Of a stretch of DNA of 64,000 bases, positions 44,081 through 56,000 are shown one piece after another. The stretch lies in NCBI GenBank assembly GCA_019188255.1, contig JAETXT010000011.1:1736001-1800000 (forward strand), in the 5' to 3' direction. Made by a program: the position numbers and the translations under genes. The notes under the pieces were generated by a model, which worked only from the letters and a program-made list of their open reading frames with translations, had not been told where the DNA came from and did no database searches. Position 1 is the stretch's first letter, and every line of letters starts with the position of its first letter. The DNA is from Verticillium longisporum. Its lineage: Eukaryota > Ascomycota > Sordariomycetes > Glomerellales > Plectosphaerellaceae.

Positions 44081-45389
44081 TCATTTCCCTCCAGCCAGCA
44101 CCTCTTCGTCCCGATCCCAGAGCGCCCACAGCACCGCTCCCCCAGGCCCGACAACCACACTGCGGCGCAGAAGCCCCCCGATCGTGCTCAGACCAGCAGC
44201 CCTGTTGAGACCGCCGACGGTGTAAGCCAGGTAGGACACCAAAATGGCCATAGCTGCGGAAGCACAGTATAGGTCGTACTGTAGCAGTGTCAAGCTCCCT
44301 TCCGCCATCGTCTTAATCTGCTTGGGCGAGAGCGCGGATGGAGGCACAAATATGTCCCAGAGACTGACCCGCTCCTCGAGCAGGCCTCCGTAGACCACAG
44401 GTCTCAGTTGGGGAAATGTCGCCAGCGCAAGAACTCCAAAGTGCGCAAGAGACGTGTACTTGAGCGTCGTCCTGTAAACGTGACGCAAAGATTGCAGCGA
44501 TGCCGTTGGTGAGACATGCGTCGAACCAGCCACGAAGCCGAACGTCCGGGCTGCCGTCGCGAGGAACCAATGCGACAGGGACACCCAGATGGGGAAGACT
44601 TGCCACAGGGCGAGAAAGATCTGCTGGCTATCGCGTGATATGACTGAGGGGGATGGCAGCGCTGGCAGGACAGTCGGCAGAACGAAGCCGAGGAGCATGG
44701 CGTTCGCAGTGGTCTGTAGGCGTGCTAAGTCTGTGGGCAGCTGGTTCGCAGCGCGCGACGTCCCAGGGTGCGTGGGCTTCGCGAGAGGCGAGAGCCAGAT
44801 GTACGCTACCGCGTAGAGAGGAAGGATGATGCCAAAGGGGATGCTTTGGTATGTCATTCCCCAGATGACGGGACTGTTACTGTTAGCAAGGCTTCGCTCT
44901 GTAGAAGCAAGCAACACGTCAATGGGACTCTTACAAAGCGAGCATCGTACCACGATGGCCAGCTCGTAAGCTTTCGAGTAGCAGTGCCGTGTGTATTGGC
45001 AGCACCTGGCCGGCCATGTATGCCGTGAAGAGTGACAGCGCAGGCATCTCACCGCTGACACAGGGGTAGAAGAACTTGAGTATGCCGGTGAGGGCCTCAT
45101 CGAGCGCCGCACATCCCGTAAAGTACGTTCGAGCCGGGCCACCTGCGCCTGGGAGCATCGGCTCCGGCTGTGCCATGAGGTTGTCCTTCATGTCCATCCA
45201 GCCGGTTAAGAAGAGAAGGCCCCCTATGGATAGGACGCCAAAGGCGTTCAGGGCCAGGAGGGCACCTGTTGTCGCCGTACGATGCGACATATCTGATGCT
45301 GTATGTGCGAATTGAGATGATGTTGTTGATGATGGAATGAACACTCTGGCGGGAATCGACGAAAGTTTAGAGTTGGAGGAGCTCCCCAT
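44081..45389 (-). CDS. polytopic membrane protein, function unknown
   Basis: Exons 45389-44935 and 44873-44081 with intron 44934-44874 (GTAAGA...ACAG) give 415 residues if the first ATG is used; a second ATG 33 codons on (MSHRTATTGALLALNAFGVL) may be the true start, since the leading part is a Ser-rich polar stretch. About eight hydrophobic segments are visible, among them LLALNAFGVLSIGGLLFLTG, FTAYMAGQVLPIHTALLLES, PFGIILPLYAVAYIWLSPLA, ANAMLLGFVLPTVLPALPSP, FLALWQVFPIWVSLSHWFLA and YDLYCASAAMAILVSYLAYT. A conserved-looking loop is YFTGCAALDEALTGILKFFY. I recall similar uncharacterised proteins near fungal secondary-metabolite genes, but nothing here proves such a role. I do not assign a function. 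Confidence 0.75.
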
Positions 45390-46296
45390 CTTGGAGTCCC
45401 AGCATGGACTTTCCAGGGCTGACAGGGGCCATGACTGCTATACGAGTCCTGCATGGACGGTGGAGCGAAGGATCAATGGTTGTAAGATTTGCGGCATCGA
45501 GACATCGCCAGATTAGGCGATGAAGTATTCACAAACAGTAAGCACATCATTTCTAAACATTTGAGCAGAAGCTACTTGTAGGCATGTTCAGTATTCAGCC
45601 ACGGTATCGCGAGGCACAGGACTGTAGGGTTGGCATTTTGGACAACTGCGCTGTCCTGGTCTTGGCCACAGGCTCTGACCCCAGCCTAAGATACAGGGCG
45701 ATTGGTGCATCGAATACAAGGCAGAAAGATGGCCCGTTTTGGATTGCCAGTGCGATCGCAACAACACCGAATAGCAGAGGTCTACAACAAGCACTAGATT
45801 ATGTTGACGGGCGTTTAGCCACCTCTGGCTTGGTCCACAAATTCGCTGGTATTGGAACCGAAGGCGGGGTTTATCAGGTTCAGCTGTCTCTCACTGCAAC
45901 TTCGGGCCACTCGAGTAGCATTGTGCACTTTATTGGGCGAGGATCATTGGGTGTCCTTTGAATGGTCGCAGCAAAACATTCAGCTTCCATATCCGGCTGT
46001 ACACTCAACACTACACTCGTCTAATAGGCTATTTGGCTGTTGCATTCATTGGTCGGCCAGTCTGTAGGAAATATGTGCTTCACTTGTCAACCATGGCTGA
46101 CGACAGGAGCAAGAAGCCATACTGATGTCTCGAGCGGGGCCTCGCTCTGCGGCCCGGGGAGCTCGCGAGTGTGCCTGTGCCATTGAAGAAAAGTGTAAGC
46201 ATAAAAGAGCCATTATTTCTGTTTTCGAAGCAGGAATGATCGTCATACTCCCAAAACACTGGAAGCTTACAAACTCAATCCCAAGACTCCCAAACC
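45390..46296. other. intergenic, no gene recognised
   Basis: Promoter of the membrane-protein gene and of the Thr-rich secreted-protein gene. A 125-codon frame at 45584-45961 has no domain features and is probably chance. Confidence 0.5.
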
Positions 46297-46952
46297 ATGC
46301 GTTCAAGTCTCATTTTTGCCCTGGCACTAGGTGCAGCTTCGTGAGTAACAAACTATACGAGGTAGTATCCAATGCTTCTCCATCAAGCTCACGATAGCAT
46401 AGGGCTGCCTCCGGTCAAATCACTCTTCAGCCGACGACCATCAGGCAGGGAACTTGTCCCGTGACCAAGACCATTACATCCGTCATCATTCAGACAGACA
46501 CTGTCGTCAAGACCACGACAGATTTCCAGACGACTACGGACATCAAGACTACAACAGATACCATCACCAAGACCGAAACCGGCCTCAAGACTGTCACCGC
46601 CTTCATCACAAAGACCGAAACAGCCTACAAAACACTCACCGAGACCACCACCCAGAAGGTCACCGAGCTTGTCACCAAGACGTCGACGGAGACGGCCACC
46701 AAGACCATCACTACGACATCAGTCACCACGCTGCCCTGTAAGCCTCCTGTCTGTCCGACAGTCACAGCCACTGGGACAATTTGCAAATCTTGCTTCATCG
46801 CGCAGTGCACAACCTCGTCGACGCTGACCAAGTCGGCTGGATGTCCTGCTCAAGCGGCCACCACGGTAGCAAACTTTCCCTGTGATGCGCCGGATGTTTG
46901 TAACCAGATTGGATGCCGGACTGTGTATGCCATCCAAACTGCGGCTGCCTGA
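46297..46952 (+). CDS. small secreted Thr-rich, Cys-containing protein
   Basis: Exons 46297-46340 and 46403-46952 with intron 46341-46402 (GTGAGT...ATAG) give 197 residues. Exon 1 encodes a compact signal peptide, MRSSLIFALALGAAS. The mature N-terminal half is a run of imperfect Thr/Lys repeats, each with two or three Thr and one acidic or Lys residue (VTKTITSVI, VVKTTTDFQTTTDIKTTT, TETTTQKVTELVTKTSTET), a likely site of heavy O-mannosylation. The C-terminal 65 residues hold nine or ten Cys, among them PCKPPVCPT and TICKSCFIAQC, then ending GCRTVYAIQTAAA, suggesting a disulphide-bonded head. No GPI signal is evident. This is a wall-associated or effector-like secreted protein by composition; homology is not recognised. 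Confidence 0.78.
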
Positions 46953-47591
46953 GGAGAGTTCAAGATGGTGAAGAAGGCGGTTGCTGGTTCCTAGTTCGTC
47001 GAATCGTGTGAGGCAGTGCTCGAGTCACACAGTGATGCGGATTAGTGCTGCATTGTGGAACAATATGAGGGTTTGAGACATTCGTTACAGATTTTGTCAT
47101 ACAGTCAATATGAACAACTTGGCAGACGGTTGGATTGGCACCGAGGCCTTGACTCAAGTTGCTGACGAGATGTGGTTGCCTTCTCGACCGCGTGATTACA
47201 GCTGGCAAATTAGGTAGCCAAGACTCACGGCCTTGATTTGGCTGCCAACGCACACATAACACAATATGTATGAGTGATCCACTCAGAACTACCTGTACTA
47301 TATGTGCCGCGATTTGCAATGCTGGGTCATCTAAAATTGCAGCAAGATATCGCAGATCTCATGCGCCGCCGGCGATCTATGCGAAATGTGATGAGCGTCA
47401 AGGCCAGGTGGCTCCGTAGAATTGCCTGATTGGGATGTCCCGGAGCAGCCATTCGGGTTTACGGCCGGATCACGAAAGCGCCCTGACCCGCCATCTGGGA
47501 TCGAACTCAGGTTCCGACGCATGATAAATATGATGGACCCTCACGGCCTTGATCCAGAAGCAACCTTTATTTTGCACACCTTACGATCGCC
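46953..47591. other. intergenic with an isolated tRNA-like B-box
   Basis: No gene. On the minus strand at about 47489-47512 a CCTGAGTTCGATCCCAG string resembles a tRNA T-arm, but no acceptor partner or A-box is present. Confidence 0.45.
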
Positions 47592-48840
47592 ATGAATCTA
47601 CAACTTTTAACGCTTGCCTCCCTGGTCCTTGGTCTGTCACGCCCAGCACGGGGGGCCAGCAAGCTCATTGCGTCCCACTTCTCGAGGTCGCTTTACTCGC
47701 TGGCCCTCTCCGACACCAACGAGCTTGCGATCGGTTCAAGTGTCCCGTCCGGCAATTTTTGGCCCTCATGGCTGGACCTTGATGCCGAAACCTCAACCCT
47801 CTACGTCCCAGATGGAGCGTTTTGGTCTGCACCCAATGGGCTTACGACCTTCACAGTCGAAGCCGATGGAAGCCTGACGCCCGCCGAGGCCTCGATCCAA
47901 GCCGTCACTGATGGTGGTGAAGTACACAGCACCCGCTACGGCGGAGTGGATGGCAAGAGCTTCATTGCAATGGCACATTAGTATGTTGTTGTCTTATCTT
48001 TCTCTTGCCAGCTTTCTACCAGCTAACACGCCCAGTGGCACAGCACGAATCGTGACTCGCGCCCTGCCCCTGACACCGACATCACAGCCACTTCAGCAAG
48101 TCACATTCACCATCCCCGCTCCGGGACCGAATCCCCGCCAAGATGCACCTCATCCACATGCCGTGTTCACGGATCCGACTGGCGCGTTCCTCCTCACAGC
48201 CGACCTTGGTTCAGATCGCATTCATGTCTTTGCCATCGACGCCGAGACGGGACTTCTCACTCAATGTCCTGCCGGCGAAGCCATACCAGGAGATGGGCCC
48301 CGGCATGGGGTCTTCTGGAGTCCTTCGAACGATACTGAGGCTAGTGTGCTCCTCACTATTAATGAGCTTTCGAACAGCGTCACATCCTGGGAAGTTACCT
48401 ACGAGGGAGGATGCCTCGGCCTGCAGCAGATCGAATCCCTTTCCACCCTGCCTGACGGTGTCGTGCCACGTATGGGAGCGAAAGCAGCCGAGATCAGGGT
48501 AAGAGACAATTTTGTCTACGCATCCAACCGCAATGACGGCTCTTTCGGGGAGAAAGAAGATTCTATCGCGTTGTATGAGATTGGTCTCAATGGCGAGGGA
48601 CGAGCTGAGCTGCAGTTTGTGGAGATCTCGTCGGCGCACTCATGGTTCCCCAGGACGTTTGATATCAATGCGGCGGGGGATCTTGTTGCTGTGGGAGGAC
48701 AGACCAGCGCGGAAGTTGTCGTGCTGGAGAGAAACATTACGACCGGGCGGCTCGGTGCGGCTGTTGCTGCTGTGAGAGTTGGGGCGCTCGGGACAGCGAA
48801 CAATGAAGATGGTGTGAGTGCTGTGATCTGGGATGAGTGA
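47592..48840 (+). CDS. secreted lactonase-fold beta-propeller protein
   Basis: Seven-bladed beta-propeller of the lactonase (6-phosphogluconolactonase-like, Lactonase) family, secreted. Exons 47592-47980 and 48036-48840 with intron 47981-48035 (GTATGT...CCAG) give 397 residues. Signal peptide: MNLQLLTLASLVLGLSRPAR. Blade-like repeats include SWLDLDAETSTLYVPDGAFW, HPHAVFTDPTGAFLLTADLG (the usual H-P-H substrate-side motif), SDRIHVFAIDAETGLL, GPRHGVFWSPSND and DNFVYASNRNDGSFGEKEDS near the end. These match the family pattern, one His-rich loop per side. Fungal secreted members may act on cyclic esters or muconolactones rather than phosphogluconolactone, since the cytosolic substrate is unlikely outside the cell. 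It converges on a secreted FAD oxidase gene only about 120 bases away; that enzyme class can make lactones, so a functional link is possible but unproven. Confidence 0.88.
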
Positions 48841-48959
48841 CGATTGCATTTATATACTCATTAAGCTCCTGTGGTTATTTTTAAAAGAAGTGCATGGCGT
48901 TATGGCCATGTGGAAGAAAGAGTAATTGAACCAGTCAGAACACTACCGCCCTCCGCGCA

Positions 48960-50906
48960 TCACAGCTTCTTACAAAGCCTGTGGGCATAATCTATGATGT
49001 GCCAATCCTCCGTACCCGGCGTGGAGGGAGAAAAGAAGACACCTTGGGGATCCCACAATTTCTTGATTGCCTTCAGCCTTGGATAGTTCTTGCCCCAGAA
49101 AGCATCTTGCCAGTTGTTCATGAAGGCGTAGTTCTAGCCATAGGTAAGCACTATACTCCGTGCTCTGTGTTGAACTACTCACCTCGTTGACGTAGGCCAA
49201 CCCATTGGGTGCAGCTTGCTTGTACTTCTCGGTGATAACATTTGCCATCACATCATGGTATTCCAATTTCTGCTTCCAGGTCGCATCGAGGGGCTGTACA
49301 AGGATGGACATGAAGCGGATCGTAGCGCCCCTCCATCGGGGGTGCGTTGCGCTTTGCGACTTGATCATTGTGTGTCCAGGGTCAAATATGTGACCGATGA
49401 CTATGCCTAGCATATCGGACCGTGGAGACAGGGCTAGTGCGATGGCATCGGCCACTGCGCCTTGGTTCTCGGGCCTCATGTCTTTGTGAGTGAATACCCA
49501 GCCACCTGTCAGGCCATTCTGGGCAGCTTCCTCTGGCTCGGAGATATCGTGATAAATACTGTAAAAGTCGGAATACTCAAGGAAACCTGAATTGTAAGGA
49601 ATCTTTTCGTCGTCGAGGGCCTTGAATAGCGGCGCGACAGTGGTCATGAGCTGTTTGGCAGTCAAGTTGAAGCCCATGATGGGTTGAACGTGAAGAGCTC
49701 CGGATATCGCTGGCGGATAAAGCTCGTAGATTGCGTAGAGCCCGTTATCAACCATGTAGTTGGCGTGCTCGTTGATAATGCCCGCTGCACGTTGAGCTTG
49801 AGAGAATGTAGCCCCGGTGGAGGCATTGACGTTTAGGAAAAGCCCGGCAGTCGGTGTGTTATCGAGATAAGTCTTCATGGTCACCGAGAGTACCACGGCG
49901 AACGTGCCTGGACCGCCTCCCTTTAGAGCCCAAAAGAGATCAGGGTTTGACTTCGCGTTGGCGGTGATGAAATCGCCAGAGGCCGTGAGGACTTCGAAGG
50001 AGAGGGCGTTGTCGGCGGCGAACCCGTGCAAGCTGGTCAAGGGGCCGTGGCCGCCTCCTTGGATGAAGCCACCAGCCACGCCAACAGTCTCCAGACAGTT
50101 AGCTGTAGTTTGTGTGATGGGCTCTTGGAGTGATACTTACTGCACATTCACCAGTGACGACGAGTCGTGGAGGATTCTGTGCATGCGCTGCGTCGATAAC
50201 CTCGAAACCTTGCACCCCTGCTCCAATAGTGATCGTAGGCCCACGGTATCCACCAGGTCCATCGTACTTATCGGTGAAGCTGATGTCCTTGAAGCTATGT
50301 GTGTTGATTGCCAACGAACTTGCTCCTGCACTCCTGGACTCGAAGTCATGGCCAGTGTTTCTCATGACCAGCCGAATGTTGCGACTTCTAGCAAAGTCGA
50401 CCCCAGCTTTGATGTGGTTCCTAGTTTTGGCCATGATCACAAACTCCGGGTAGTAGCCCATCGTACAACTGGCGGAGGGATCAGTAGTTAGTTCGCAGGT
50501 GTTGTTGCTTCCCCAAGTCCAGAGGACCGAGGCCGGTCGGGAGATTCTGCCTGTGTCAGGGTGGCTGCTCTATCCTGTCTGCTCGTGATACTCACTGCCA
50601 TCTTTCATCCTTCCACATGGATGTAGCTTCAGCACAGGCGGCCTTGTCGTAGGTCGGGATTCCTCTAAACTCATTGTAGCAAACGGCAGCTGGTGGAATG
50701 TGCCGTAGAAGATTCCCATTCACTGTTGCATTCAGGCCATCCCATGCCGCCTTATCAGGCCAGCAGCCATCTTCAGGTGAACACCTGCAATCGTATTTAG
50801 GTCCGTTAACCTGGACAGAAACAATGTTGGGAACGCGGATGTTGAGTGCAGCACTGATCGTGGCAGAAGCGAGCGTGATGCATACAGCTGGAAAGAGAGG
50901 CCCCAT
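48960..50906 (-). CDS. secreted FAD-linked oxidase with BBE C-terminus
   Basis: Flavin-dependent oxidase of the berberine-bridge / oligosaccharide-oxidase (VAO) family. Exon 1 runs from 50906 to about 50590 with a signal peptide (MGPLFPAVCITLASATISAA) and a Cys-rich opening; the first intron is not resolved (the obvious GT-AG pair is only about 31 bases). Exon 2 carries GYYPEFVIMAKTRNHIKAGV, the FAD-loop RLVMRNTGHDFESRSAGASS and TITIGAGVQGFEVIDAA, ending TGECA; intron 50140-50089; exon 3 continues TVGVAGGFIQGGGHGPLTSL, the expected pyrophosphate-binding loop. A third intron, 49182-49134, precedes NYAFMNNWQDAFWGKNYPRL and KKLWDPQGVFFSP, the BBE motif. The His of NTGHDF is the usual site of covalent FAD attachment. 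Total length is about 560 residues, normal for the family. Substrate (sugar, alkaloid or polyketide) unknown. Confidence 0.88.
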
Positions 50907-52233
50907 TGTGTTGTCGTTCGTGGAAGCAACGTCCTTAGCTTAATCGCCAAAGACAGCAGATCTGAATCTCCGTAGAATAACATTTTAAGGTCGGCTCACA
51001 CAGGCTTCGAGGTGTTATTGAGCTCAGACCTGCTTCAGGGGCAATTAAGTTCCGACTACCTCGATGGCACATACAGCATAGCCTCTCGCGGCTCGGGACC
51101 CCCGGGATACCGTCCGCCGTGTCGACCATGTTGAGGGAACCGTGCCACAGCCTTAATCGCGCATAGTGCATCATTCAAGAATCTGTGGAGGGACTGTGAC
51201 AGGAGCCATACCTAGGCGAGGTCGTATTGACGAGACCTTGACAAGGGTAGTCAGCGGAAGCAGGTAGATCATGCCTAATCGGGATGTCAAAGCAACGCGG
51301 CTCTTTTAGGCATATGTAGTGAGCTCGCGGCAAAAGGGGAGCCCGATCATGTATGAAAAGACACTGGCTGCTTGGCAATGAATGCGTTGAGTTCGGCCCG
51401 TGGCAAAACACGTCGGTTATCGGAAGGCATGGAGTTGGTGACCTGCAGCCTGAATGGGCTGTTGCGCTGACTTTAGGTTCCGTGAGCCGAAGCGACCCTG
51501 GCTCGGATGGAGCCATGAGGGGGTGGCAAGCCAGGAAGTGGTATTCCGTCATGTTTGCCAGATGCCGGATTTCGTTAGCTAGGCGCATGCTTTATTACAT
51601 CACATATAATTGTTTCATTCGCGAAGAAAAGCTGTATCTCGAGAAGCTATTTACTGGTGGTCTGTGAACATGGCGTGATTTTCGGCACAAGATTGACGAT
51701 CCTACAGATGAGGGAAGCACCTACCGCGCACTTTTTTGGACAGTATATCGGGGTATGGAATTGCTTGCCATCAGCTTCTGGTGTATTCCTCTCCGCAGCA
51801 ACAAAACATGAAATCTTCTCTCCCAGGCTGCCAAGCCGTCTCTGGCTATCGAGTCAACTCCAGAATATGTCAAAAGACCACCAGACTGTCCATATTAGTG
51901 CGGCAAATGGATTCTTGTAATGAATTTTAAATCAGAAGATTTGCACAACAATCGAACCATGACATTTCCACTGCCGGTTTTTGCCCTGTGTGCCCAATCT
52001 GACGGTCAGGCATGCTTCAGATTGACCGAAAAAGCATACATGACGAAGGGTTTGGGCCTCTTCCCAATGAGCTGCTTATGGAGGCAAACGATGGCGTTGC
52101 GGCTCCAATCGTCAGACTTTTTTGAAAACTCTCAAAAGCACCGTGGCATATCCGTCTCACGGCAAGGCACAGACATGATAGTCAACATGGCGTTATTGTC
52201 AAGGAGTCTTGTGCAACGAGTGAAGGGGTCAAC
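50907..52233. other. intergenic, no gene recognised
   Basis: AT-richer spacer with many stops and no supported frame. The last 50 bases weakly resemble the flank of the other LTR-like copy. Confidence 0.45.
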
Positions 52234-52410
52234 TGTTGGTCTCTTGGGGGTCTCTAGGAAGATAGAATAATCGATGCCCTTCTCCAAATCTTGGTCCGTT
52301 GACCTTTCTTATAACTATTCCCTCACTGCGCTCGGTCCTCTCTTCTTGATTCCTACGATCAAACAACAGGCGATCCCCTGTCGGTCTCATACCTCCCTCA
52401 GGTCCTGACA
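52234..52410 (-). repeat. LTR-like dispersed repeat, copy 2
   Basis: 177 bp; minus strand begins TGTCAGGACCTGAGG and ends GAGACCAACA. It pairs with the copy at 21038-21220 in the same orientation, at clearly lower than full identity, with several indels. Confidence 0.65.
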
Positions 52411-52857
52411 GTTATGCTCCGAGGCTTAAAGCCTTCCCGATGCTGGAAGAGGAAGCAATCAAACCAAGATATGAACAAGATGTATTGACATTATAAATAA
52501 GCTCGAAACATCCACGCTAATCACGCCGCTCAGTTACTACGCGGCTGAGACAACAAGCCTTCAGGAATGAAATAGTTCACGAAATCACGAAAACCGCGAC
52601 AACAACATCCCGTGTGACGAAAGATAACCATCTCGCCTGTCTGCTATCTACCGCCTCCACAAATGTAATCGAAAAGGATTGAACTTAAAGCGAGAAGAAC
52701 GAATAGGCAAAGAGGCGCTAAGAGACAATCCATGATGAGCTCTGATAAGTCTTCAACGCTCACACGTCGAGCATACGCTTCTCGGCCTGATCAACAAACC
52801 CATATCACGTAGAACCGGCAACGGCCAGAAAGAAGCCTCTGACTATCGCGCCACTTC

Positions 52858-53046
52858 TTAACTCCCGGAACCCTCCGGTCCATGAGGATCGCCGGCACCC
52901 GTCGTCGGATTCGCCGGTGCAGGAACCAAAACAAGAGGCAGGCCGTCGGCAGTAGGAATGAGGACGTAGTGACCGGCACCAGGTCGTGCACGAGCATTCA
53001 GCATGTCGGCAAGGGATTGGGCGTGCCCATGATCAACGTTAGGATT
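52858..53046 (-). other. in-frame coding extension after the TAG of the proline-rich gene
   Basis: After the TAG at 53049-53047 the same frame stays open for 62 codons to TAA at 52860-52858. The residues look coding: NPNVDHGHAQSLADMLNARA, then GHYVLIPTADGLPLVLVPAP, in keeping with the Pro/Gly/Ala style of the main protein. I find no GT-AG intron that removes the TAG. A single C-to-T change (CAG to TAG) would explain it. Confidence 0.55.
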
Positions 53047-56000
53047 CTACGTCTGGCCCAGGCCGTCGAATCTAGAACCACCAGGGGTGGCAGGAAGCGT
53101 AGGCGGAGGGGCAGGTGGAGGGGGACCTTGACCACCTAAGGCACCGGAAACCCCACCTCCTCCAGGAGGGAGCACCGGGGCAATACCAGGGACGATAGGG
53201 AGCGCGGGATATGTAGGGAGCGCAGGAGGAGCCTGAGAGGTGTGAGGGTTCGCCGGAGGGGCAGGCTGAGGCGGAAGGCCCTGAAAACTTCCCAGAGGAC
53301 CAGGCACGGTAGGAAGAACGGGGTAAAGTGGCGGCGCAGTAAGAATGTTAGAAGCAGGAGGATGGGCAGGGGCCGTAGACGGAGGCGGGAGGCTCTGCCC
53401 ACTTCCGGGAGGACCAGGAGGTGGTGGAGGAGGGCCTTGACCACCTCCATGACCACCGCCTCCTGGGGGCGGCGGTGGTGAACCCTGACCACCTCCTGGG
53501 GGCGGCGGTGGTGAACCCTGACCACCTCCTGGGGGCGGCGGTGGTGAACCCTGACCACCTCCTGGGGGCGGCGGTGGCGGACCTTGACCTCCTCCATCAC
53601 CACCCCCACCACCAGGAGGCGGAGGAGGAGGCGGCGGCGGCGGGTTATAGTAAGCAGGAGGCTGCCCCGGCGGCGGTCCAGGCGGCTGCACCCACGGCGC
53701 AGGCGGCGGCGGTGGTGGCGGCGGCGGAGGCTGACCGCGTCCAGGCGGAGGGGGCGAATCGAGCGGCGGCCCACGAGGCAGGTCAGCGGGCGGCCACGGG
53801 TTCGGAGGTCCCCTGGGAATGTGCTGCGCCTCCTGCTCGGGCGTCAGGTTCCTCGAGAAGGGCCAGGGACCCGGCGGCGGCTCTGGGTAGGGCCAGTGGG
53901 TGTGGTAGGCTGGGTAGTGCAGGGAGAGGAGATGGTCGTTCTCCTGGGTCAGGATCTCCCAGACGTACTGGCGGAACTGGGGCAGGGTGTACTGGTTCGC
54001 GAAGACGGCGAGCATGGCGGGCGTCAGGAGGTAGCGCCTGAGGCGGTTGCCGAGGGACAGCACCTCGGTCGGGGCCGGGTTCCATCGCTGCCGGACGAGG
54101 ACCGTGTGGGCGGTCGTGCCGCCGGCGATGAACTGGGACGCGGGACCAGGGGGCACGGGGTTTGGCGTCTCGCCGTTGGGGACCTCGCAGCCGAGAGCGG
54201 CGATTTGGGCGTAGACGTGTGCCTGAACCTGGTTGTTGAGTTCGAGAGCCACTTCGGTATTGAGCTCTACAATGTTGACTCCGGTTCTCAGTATGAACTG
54301 GACAGTCTGCGTCTGGGTGATTGGTGCGTAGGGAGGCTGCAACCTGCCTGGAGGGCCACCAGGGAAGACGGGCAGCTGAGGAGGGATGACGGTGGCAGCA
54401 TCTCTTTGGTCGAGCTGCTGGCGAGTCGTAGCTCTCCCATCGTAATCACTTCCAGACAGCGGCCTCCTTTGGATGGCGGGACGCGTTCCCTGCAATCGCA
54501 CACTTGCTAGACCATTCTTAAAGTTCGTCTCCATGCTGTGCAGGAACCCCTTTGTCGCTATATGGCCTGCCGTAGCCCTGGTTTTGATCCTCTTCCTCAT
54601 CGAAGCAAAAGCTCCCTGGGCTGACGAATCCTCCGAGCCGTCAGTCTCCTCCAGTGACACCTTGGGCTGTGCGTCCCTCGTGGGCTCCTCGTCGTCTGCT
54701 TTTCCAATATACGTATCTCTGAAAGCTCGCTTCCGGCCGGGAGTATACTTGCCAACGGCACCCAACTCGTGGCCACCATCTTCGCAGGGCAAGTTCCAAA
54801 ACTTGGGCCACACCCTACTATCACGCGGAAATAAAGTTAAGAATCGAACGGACGGCGGCGGCCGGAACGGCTGAAGCAAGTGCGTGACCACAGGCCAGGC
54901 GTCAAAAATGGCCTGTCTGTCCCTATCTAGGCGCTGGAGCTCGTCCATATCCCACAGCTCGCGGCCGCTGCAGAGGCGCACCTCGACATAGTCCATGTCA
55001 CGCGTGGCATTGAACCGCTGGGGGTAGGCATCATGGCGAGAGCCGCACTCCGTGCAAGGGCCCTCGTCAACGTGTTGTATGCTTTTGAGGTAGCGCGTCA
55101 GGTCGGCCTCCTCGACGTCGGGGTGCCAGGTGAGGGGCGTCACGAGAAAGAAGTCGTCGCAGCCCGACAGCACGTCGGCGAGGAACTGCGTGGCGCCGTT
55201 GGGTCTGTTGTCGGCCCACGGGCGGTACAGTTCGCGATGTTCTTCGAGCCCTTCGATGCTAGACTGCTCGAGTTGGAGGCGGATGCGGTTTTGCACCATG
55301 TCGATAACATCCTCTGGAACCATGTCGAGATCGATGTCACGGTAATCGAGGTCCTGTTGAAAGACCATGGTTAGGTTCTCGAGAAGGTCTTCGTTCTCAT
55401 CCATCTCCACCTGCGGTAGGGCCCAGCTCCAATAATGGATGGGGGGTGTCAGGCACAAGCCGCGAGCAGGGTCAAGTCCCTGCCTGACATTGAGGACTTC
55501 AACTTCGATCATGTCATTATCCACACCAGGGTTGGGCGCTTCCTGCGCCGTCCGGATGGCCATCGGATCGCCGTCCGGGAGGTCGTACATGACTGAGGCA
55601 GGACCTCCGATCGGCAAGCCGCTTACGTGCATGCCGCGTGCGTGGAAGTGCGGCCATCGTTCATTCCGGTCCATGTTGCGGAAGAGCATCTTCATGTCTT
55701 CTCCGCCCCCGAGCCTTCGGAACTCGGTCAGATCCATGGCAGCTCGCTTGATGTAGTGGAAGCTGCTGTCGAGCTGCCACACGCGGTACGGGTCGTTGAG
55801 CCACGGATAGGCGGGCTCAACGTAGGGATATTTGATCATGAAGAGATCGTCGTCTTTATAGAGACCGACATTGTCGCCTGGTCTGTTGATGTCCGCGCGT
55901 GCTCTCTCGCTGCGTTCGTTGACGTCTCTCGATCGCCTAGCCCGCGGCAGCCGGCGATGTCGGGGGACAAGGTTCCTCGGCGGGAATAGACCATACCGGA

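Noticed and set aside
45584..45961. 125-codon plus-strand frame
   Set aside because: Isolated, no domain and no plausible partner exons.
47489..47530. T-arm-like CCTGAGTTCGATCCCAG on the minus strand
   Set aside because: No matching acceptor stem, A-box or anticodon arm upstream; at most a tRNA fragment.
49184..50088. Possible frame break in the FAD oxidase
   Set aside because: Frames join cleanly through introns 50140-50089 and 49182-49134; only the first intron is unresolved.
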